Source of the DNA: Alphaproteobacteria bacterium
Lineage (GTDB): Bacteria; Pseudomonadota; Alphaproteobacteria; Rhizobiales; Xanthobacteraceae
Direction: 5' to 3'
Assembly (NCBI GenBank): GCA_005883445.1
Contig: VAZL01000061.1
Coordinates: 1-29,171 of the forward strand
Length of the DNA stretch: 29,171 nucleotides
Position 1 is the first letter of the stretch. Every line of letters begins with the position of its first letter. This document shows positions 24,673 to 29,171 of this stretch, in pieces. The position numbers and the translations under genes were made by a program. A model generated the notes under the pieces. That model had not been told where the DNA came from. It saw only the letters and a list, made by a program, of their open reading frames with translations, and did not search any database.

Positions 24673-24958
24673 GTTCGGCGCGAGTGGTTCGAAGTCCCGC
24701 CGGGCGCTCTCCTGAAAGGGTCTGCGTAACCGCTCCGCTCGCCGCGACGGCGCCGGAGAGAGGCTCTTTGTTTGCCTGAAGGCGAGCGCGCCGGAACGCG
24801 CCGCAATAAAACCCGGGCCCGCCAGGACCACGGGGAAGGCGTTAAATAGAGACGAGAGTAACGAGCCAGTCCGAGCGCGGCCGGGAGGCCAGGGTCGCGC
24901 GACGGGTGACGTGTCGGCGGTCCGCTGGGCCGCCGCGCCAACGACGAAGGGGCGGATG
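24673..24958 (+). ncRNA. Structured 5' leader of nrdJ (candidate cis-regulatory RNA)
   Basis: Within the predicted leader, CTCCG (24733-24737) pairs with CGGAG (24754-24758), enclosing GCCG/CGGC (24741-24744 with 24748-24751): one two-tier stem-loop with a small internal loop. A second hairpin is GCGCG (24786-24790) with CGCGC (24797-24801). The leader is much longer than a plain ribosome site needs. Structured leaders before nrdJ are known (an nrdJ RNA motif has been described by comparative genomics), but I cannot confirm membership by eye. Confidence 0.3.
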
Positions 24959-27900
24959 ATGCGGATTGCGCGGCGATACACCAAGGAAGGACAGTCCCCC
25001 TACGCGGACATCGCGTTCCGCCTGACCGAGAGCGAGATCCGCAATCCGGACGGCTCGGTGGTGTTCCGGGCCGAGAACGTCGAGGTGCCGGCCTCCTGGT
25101 CGCAGGTCGCCGCCGACGTGCTGGCGCAAAAATACTTCCGCAAGGCCGGGGTGCCCGCGCGGCTGAAGAAGATCGAGGAAGAGACCGTTCCCTCGTGGCT
25201 GTGGCGCTCGAGCGCCGACGAGACGGCGTTGGCGGCGCTGCCGGAGAAGGAACGCGCCACCGGCGAACATTCCTCCAAGCAGGTGTTCGAGCGGCTTGCC
25301 GGCACCTGGACCTATTGGGGTTGGAAGGGCGGCTATTTCGATTCGGAAGCGGACGCGCGCGCCTTCTTCGACGAGCTCGTCTACATGCTCGCGATGCAGA
25401 TGGCGGCGCCGAACTCGCCGCAATGGTTCAACACCGGGCTCTACTGGGCCTACGGCATCGACGGACCGAGCCAGGGGCATTTCTACGTCGACTTTGCGAC
25501 CGGCAAGCTCGTGAAGTCCAAGTCCGCCTACGAGCATCCGCAACCGCACGCCTGCTTCATCCAGTCGATCGCCGACGATCTCGTCAACGAAGGCGGGATC
25601 ATGGATCTATGGGTGCGTGAGGCGCGCCTGTTCAAATACGGCTCCGGCACCGGCTCGAACTTCTCGCGCCTGCGCGGCGACGGCGAGCGGCTCGCGGGCG
25701 GAGGAAAGTCCTCCGGCCTGATGAGCTTCCTCAAGATCGGCGATCGCGCGGCCGGCGCCATCAAGTCGGGCGGCACCACGCGCCGCGCCGCCAAGATGGT
25801 GATCGTCGATACCGATCACCCCGACATCGAGCAATTCATCGACTGGAAGGTGATCGAGGAACAGAAGGTGGCGAACCTCGTCACCGGCTCCAAGATCAAC
25901 CAGAAGCACTTGCGCGCGATCCTCAAGGCGTGCGTGAACTGCGAAGGCTCGGGCGACGACTGCTTCGATCCGGACAAGAACCCGGTGCTGCGGCGGGAGA
26001 TCAAGGCCGCGCGAAGGAATCACGTGCCCGACAATTTCATCAAGCGCGTGATCCAGTTCGCCAAGCAGGGCTACACCGACATCGAGTTCCCGGTCTACGA
26101 CACCGACTGGGATTCGGACGCCTATCTCACCGTCTCGGGACAGAACTCCAACAACTCGGTGCGCGTCACCGACGAGTTCCTCAAGGCGGTCGAGGCCGAC
26201 GGCGACTGGGATCTGTTCTGGCGCACCAAGCCGGGCAAGATCGCCAAGACGGTCAAGGCGCGCGCGCTGTGGGAGAAGATCGGCTACGCCGCCTGGGCCT
26301 GCGCCGATCCCGGCCTGCAGTACCACACCACGGTGAACGACTGGCACACCTGCCCGGCCTCGGGGCCGATCCGCGCCAGCAATCCGTGCTCGGAATACAT
26401 GTTCCTCGACGACACCGCGTGCAATCTCGCCTCCATGAACCTGCTCGCGTTCCGCGACGCGGCGACGCAGCAGTTCGACCTCGACGGCTACGAGCACGCG
26501 GTGCGGCTGTGGACCATCGTGCTCGAAATCTCGGTGCTGATGGCGCAATTTCCCTCGCGCGAGATCGCGCTGCTCTCCTTCGAGTTCCGCACGCTGGGCC
26601 TGGGCTACGCCAATCTCGGCGGCTTGTTGATGTCGTCGGGCCTCTCCTACGACTCCGACGCCGGCCGCCAGATCGCGGGCGCGCTCACCGCCATCCTGAC
26701 CGGCGTCAGCTACGCCACCTCGGCCGAGATGGCGGGGCTGCTCGGCGCCTTCCCCGGCTACAGGAAGAACCGCGAGCACATGCTGCGCGTCATCCGCAAC
26801 CACCGCCGCGCCGCCCGCGGCGAGCGCACCGGCTATGAGAAGGTGGCGACGCCGCCGGTCCCGCTCGACCACAAGGCCTGCCCCGATCCGCGCATGATCG
26901 AGCATGCCGAGCGCGCCTGGGATCGCGCGCTCGCGCTCGGCGAGCAGCACGGCTATCGCAATGCCCAAGTCTCGGTGATCGCGCCCACCGGCACCATCGG
27001 CCTGGTGATGGACTGCGACACCACCGGCATCGAGCCCGACTTCGCGCTGGTCAAGTTCAAGAAGCTCGCCGGCGGCGGCTACTTCAAGATCATCAACCGC
27101 GCGGTGCCGGAGGCGTTGCGCGTGCTCGGCTATTCGCAGGACGAGATCGCCGAGATCGAGGCCTACGCGGTCGGCCACGGCAGCCTCGCGGACGCGCCCG
27201 GCATCAACCCCACCACGCTCAAGCAGAAAGGCTTCACGCCAGAGGCGATCGAGAAGGCGGAGAAGGCGGTGCGCAGCGCCTTCGACATCAAGTTCGCCTT
27301 CAACAAGTGGACGTTGGGCGAGGAGTTCGTGAGCAAGCTCGGCATCGCGCCGGAGAAGCTCGCCGATCCGCGGTTCGATCTTCTCTCCGCGCTCGGCTTC
27401 ACCAAGCGCGAGATCGAGGCCGCCAACGTGCATGTCTGCGGCGCGATGACGATCGAGGGCGCTCCCCATCTCAAGGCCGAGCACTATCCGGTGTTCGACT
27501 GCGCCAATCCCTGCGGGCGCAATGGCAAGCGCTACCTCTCGGTCGAGAGCCACATCCGCATGATGGCGGCGGCGCAGCCGTTTATCTCGGGCGCGATCTC
27601 GAAAACCATCAACATGCCGAACGAGGCGACGGTGGAGGACTGCAAGGCGGCGTATCTGCTCTCCTGGAAGCTCGCGCTCAAGGCCAACGCGCTCTACCGC
27701 GACGGCTCCAAGCTCTCGCAGCCGCTGCAGTCGCAATTGATCGCGGACGAGGACGACGAGGACGACATCGTCGAGGCCTTCATCGAGAAGCCGGCCGCGG
27801 CGCGCGCCTCCGCGCTCGCGGAGAAGGTGGTGGAGAAGGTAGTCGAGCGCATCGTGGTGATGCGCGAGCGCGAGCGCATGCCGGACCGCCGCAAGGGCTA

Positions 27901-28738
27901 TACCCAGAAGGCGGTGGTCGGCGGCCATAAGGTCTATCTGCGCACCGGCGAATACGACGACGGGCGGCTGGGCGAAATCTTCATCGACATGCACAAGGAA
28001 GGCGCGGCGCTGCGCTCGCTGCTCAACAACTTCGCGATCGCGGTCTCGCTCGGCCTGCAATACGGCGTGCCGCTCGACGAATACGTCGACGCCTTCACCT
28101 TCACGCGTTTTGAGCCGTCCGGTCCCGTCCAAGGCAACGACTCGATCAAATACGCGACCTCGATCCTCGATTACGTCTTCCGCGAGCTCGCCGTGAGCTA
28201 TCTCGAGCGCTTCGACCTCGCCCATGTCGACCCCAACGAAGGCGGCTTCGACGCGCTCGGCAAGGGCGTGGAGGAAGGCAAGCCGGGCGGGAGCGCGGCG
28301 ACCAAATATGTCTCCAAGGGGCTCACGCGCTCGCGCACGGACAAGCTTTCGGTTTTAGCGGGTGGTGCGGCGCCTGAGGCGCGTTCACCCTCCCCCATCA
28401 GTGGGGAGGGTGGCGCGCGAGGCGCGCCCGGCGGCGGCAAGGTCACGGCCTTCGGCGGCCGCGAGCCGCGCGCCGAGGGCACCGCCGCGCTCAAGGCCGA
28501 GCCCGAGCAGAAGCTCTCGCCCGCCGAGCAGCTCGAGCAGCAGCAGCTCGCGCTGCCGCGCGGCGAACTTGCCGAGGCGCGCGCAAATGCGCGGGCGATG
28601 GCGGCGGAGAAGCGCGCCGAAGCCAAGGCCAAGGGCTACGAAGGCGAGGCCTGCGGCGAATGCGGCAACTTCACGCTCGTTCGCAACGGCACGTGCCTCA
28701 AATGCGACACCTGCGGCAGCACCACGGGGTGCTCCTGA
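24959..28738 (+). CDS. nrdJ: Vitamin B12-dependent (class II) ribonucleotide reductase
   Basis: Adenosylcobalamin-dependent reduction of ribonucleotides for DNA synthesis, oxygen-independent. 1259 residues. ATG 24959 is chosen over 24956 because AGGGG lies 6 bases upstream and homologues begin MRI-R-R. Visible: substrate-site C199 (HPQPHACFIQ), NPCSE with C477, DDTACNLAS, the phosphate-binding APTGTIGLVMDCDTTGIEPDF region (cited by PTGTIG), and a C-terminal zinc-type cluster GECGNFTLVRNGTCLKCDTCGSTTGC (cited by C-x2-C...C-x2-C-x2-C). The linker before it, about residues 1140-1160, is encoded by a palindromic repeat element (SPSPISGEGGARGAPGG). The rest is normal for the Hyphomicrobiales family. 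No class I enzyme is in the window. Confidence 0.98.
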   Translation: MRIARRYTKEGQSPYADIAFRLTESEIRNPDGSVVFRAENVEVPASWSQVAADVLAQKYFRKAGVPARLKKIEEETVPSWLWRSSADETALAALPEKERATGEHSSKQVFERLAGTWTYWGWKGGYFDSEADARAFFDELVYMLAMQMAAPNSPQWFNTGLYWAYGIDGPSQGHFYVDFATGKLVKSKSAYEHPQPHACFIQSIADDLVNEGGIMDLWVREARLFKYGSGTGSNFSRLRGDGERLAGGGKSSGLMSFLKIGDRAAGAIKSGGTTRRAAKMVIVDTDHPDIEQFIDWKVIEEQKVANLVTGSKINQKHLRAILKACVNCEGSGDDCFDPDKNPVLRREIKAARRNHVPDNFIKRVIQFAKQGYTDIEFPVYDTDWDSDAYLTVSGQNSNNSVRVTDEFLKAVEADGDWDLFWRTKPGKIAKTVKARALWEKIGYAAWACADPGLQYHTTVNDWHTCPASGPIRASNPCSEYMFLDDTACNLASMNLLAFRDAATQQFDLDGYEHAVRLWTIVLEISVLMAQFPSREIALLSFEFRTLGLGYANLGGLLMSSGLSYDSDAGRQIAGALTAILTGVSYATSAEMAGLLGAFPGYRKNREHMLRVIRNHRRAARGERTGYEKVATPPVPLDHKACPDPRMIEHAERAWDRALALGEQHGYRNAQVSVIAPTGTIGLVMDCDTTGIEPDFALVKFKKLAGGGYFKIINRAVPEALRVLGYSQDEIAEIEAYAVGHGSLADAPGINPTTLKQKGFTPEAIEKAEKAVRSAFDIKFAFNKWTLGEEFVSKLGIAPEKLADPRFDLLSALGFTKREIEAANVHVCGAMTIEGAPHLKAEHYPVFDCANPCGRNGKRYLSVESHIRMMAAAQPFISGAISKTINMPNEATVEDCKAAYLLSWKLALKANALYRDGSKLSQPLQSQLIADEDDEDDIVEAFIEKPAAARASALAEKVVEKVVERIVVMRERERMPDRRKGYTQKAVVGGHKVYLRTGEYDDGRLGEIFIDMHKEGAALRSLLNNFAIAVSLGLQYGVPLDEYVDAFTFTRFEPSGPVQGNDSIKYATSILDYVFRELAVSYLERFDLAHVDPNEGGFDALGKGVEEGKPGGSAATKYVSKGLTRSRTDKLSVLAGGAAPEARSPSPISGEGGARGAPGGGKVTAFGGREPRAEGTAALKAEPEQKLSPAEQLEQQQLALPRGELAEARANARAMAAEKRAEAKAKGYEGEACGECGNFTLVRNGTCLKCDTCGSTTGCS
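28384..28430 (+). repeat. Palindromic double-hairpin element inside nrdJ
   Basis: Hairpin 1: ACCCTCCCC (28387-28395) and GGGGAGGGT (28403-28411), 9 bp perfect, 7-nt loop, extendable by one C-G pair. Hairpin 2 follows directly: GGCGCGC (28412-28418) and GCGCGCC (28422-28428) around GAG. The CCCTCCCC...GGGGAGGG type is a familiar intergenic repeat in GC-rich alphaproteobacteria; here it is translated in frame. Confidence 0.75.
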
Positions 28739-28780
28739 CGCACATTCTTTGTGACTGATGATCAATCGCGCTCGGCGTGC

Positions 28781-28810
28781 GCCCTCTCCCGGGCAAGCGG
28801 GGGAAGGTTG
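28781..28810 (+). repeat. Imperfect inverted repeat after nrdJ (possible terminator)
   Basis: CCCTCTCCCG pairs imperfectly with CGGGGGAAGG around GGCAAG. The arms resemble hairpin 1 of the element inside nrdJ, so it is probably a degenerate relative; its place 43 bases after the nrdJ stop also fits an mRNA 3' end. No clear U tract. Confidence 0.4.
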
Positions 28811-28849
28811 CGAGTCTGCTGCTATTTCCTGTGAACCCCCGCCGCCACC

Positions 28850-29171
28850 TCAATGGTTCGGCACGCGCGCATCGACGCTGTAGAGCGGCGGGTTTCCGCT
28901 GCTGAAAATCTGCGCCGAAGTCGCCATCGCCGGCGTGTCGGCGGCAAGTCCGAAGAAGAAGGTCGTGTTGGCGAGGTTCGGCCCGCCCTCGAGGCACAAC
29001 GGTTTGGCGAGATCGAACACGATCACCTCGCCGAACCGTTCCGCCGACTTCAAGCCGATGGAGCCGAGCCCGCCGGAGGTGATCACGAACACGTCGGCCA
29101 ACTTGTCGGGCGCGTAAGGAAGCTTGAGCGCGGGACCGAAATTGAGCACCAGCCCGCCCAGGCAATCGGCG
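28850..29171 (-). CDS. Unrecognised protein, C-terminal fragment (right-edge partial)
   Basis: About 107 residues are visible, open to the window edge and ending at 28850 with SVDARVPNH. The frame reads CLGGLVLNFGPALKLPYAPDKLAD, cited by its GGLVLNFG start, then VFVITSGGLGSIG, VIVFDLAKP, and ANTTFFFGLAADTPA. Codon use and the continuous open frame support a real gene; an internal ATG (29149) is not taken as start because the frame runs on upstream. I do not recognise the family. It converges on nrdJ. Confidence 0.7.
   Translation of the reverse strand, partial: ADCLGGLVLNFGPALKLPYAPDKLADVFVITSGGLGSIGLKSAERFGEVIVFDLAKPLCLEGGPNLANTTFFFGLAADTPAMATSAQIFSSGNPPLYSVDARVPNH

Larger units (their letters stand above)
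24370..24958. other. Intergenic region between the Kelch gene and nrdJ (589 bp)
   Basis: No credible gene. From left: a strong hairpin (24385-24428), a 6-bp inverted repeat (CGCCCC 24436-24441 with GGGGCG 24454-24459), an isolated TTGACA (24477-24482) without a good -10, the nrdJ promoter candidate, then a GC-rich leader with several inverted repeats. I looked for a cobalamin-riboswitch B12 box and an NrdR box and recognised neither. Confidence 0.6.

Noticed and set aside
24673..24760. tRNA-Ser-like fragment (GAGTGGTTCGAAG and CTGAAAGG segments)
   Set aside because: No acceptor stem closes and the anticodon and T arms do not pair; chance resemblance in the nrdJ leader.
24370..24958. Cobalamin riboswitch upstream of nrdJ
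   Set aside because: No B12 box or the associated conserved core could be found by eye; a covariance-model search would settle it.
25607..28225. 872-residue minus-strand open frame opposite nrdJ
   Set aside because: Antisense shadow; nrdJ is unambiguous on the plus strand.

Overview
The window is GC-rich, densely coding bacterial chromosome. It most resembles an alphaproteobacterium of the order Hyphomicrobiales, near Bradyrhizobium, Rhodopseudomonas or other Xanthobacteraceae-like lineages. The reasons are an NDUFA12-type complex I accessory subunit, a DUF2155 protein next to aat, an RNase E with a large acidic insert in its S1 domain, a B12-dependent NrdJ, and the orders mrcA-amidase-rne and aroQ-accB-accC...aat. 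No rRNA, convincing tRNA, CRISPR, integrase, transposase or phage gene was seen.

Left part (1-8489): PBP1A (mrcA, minus strand, running off the left edge) and an AMIN/Amidase_3 murein amidase form a cell-wall pair. They diverge from rne across a 669-bp region with a candidate rne promoter. After rne comes a fused class II aldolase/short-chain dehydrogenase gene. Accessory-looking part (8490-11685): a small membrane-anchored or secreted protein with a Trp/Arg tail, a 24-bp tandem repeat inside a cluster of GGCTTAC heptamers, and a two-gene unit of a NodU/CmcH-type O-carbamoyltransferase and an isochorismatase-fold cysteine hydrolase. This unit is visibly more AT-rich than its surroundings and is the best candidate for an undescribed small-molecule system.

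Middle (11723-18433): a DUF1275 membrane protein and a C-terminally shortened PLP aminotransferase are coupled on the minus strand. Opposite them run an M48 metalloprotease with TPR-like repeats, a DsbA/ScsC-like thiol oxidoreductase, and the housekeeping run aroQ-accB-accC (shikimate step and fatty-acid initiation). Right part (18444-29171): a three-gene copper module (DUF2946-like, YcnI/DUF1775, CopC-CopD fusion) sits between accC and aat. Then follow aat, a DUF2155 gene and an NDUFA12 gene, a secreted Kelch-repeat protein, a long structured leader, and nrdJ. The last carries a double-hairpin palindromic repeat translated in frame in its C-terminal linker. A fragment of an unrecognised gene closes the window.

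Four genes show lesions relative to their families. mrcA has lost about 56-59 bp and changes frame, the DUF2946-like gene changes frame with apparent loss of sequence, the DUF2155 gene changes frame beside a 15-bp tandem repeat, and the aminotransferase lacks its C-terminal end. That density points either to small-deletion errors in the assembly or to real decay, and reads are needed to decide.
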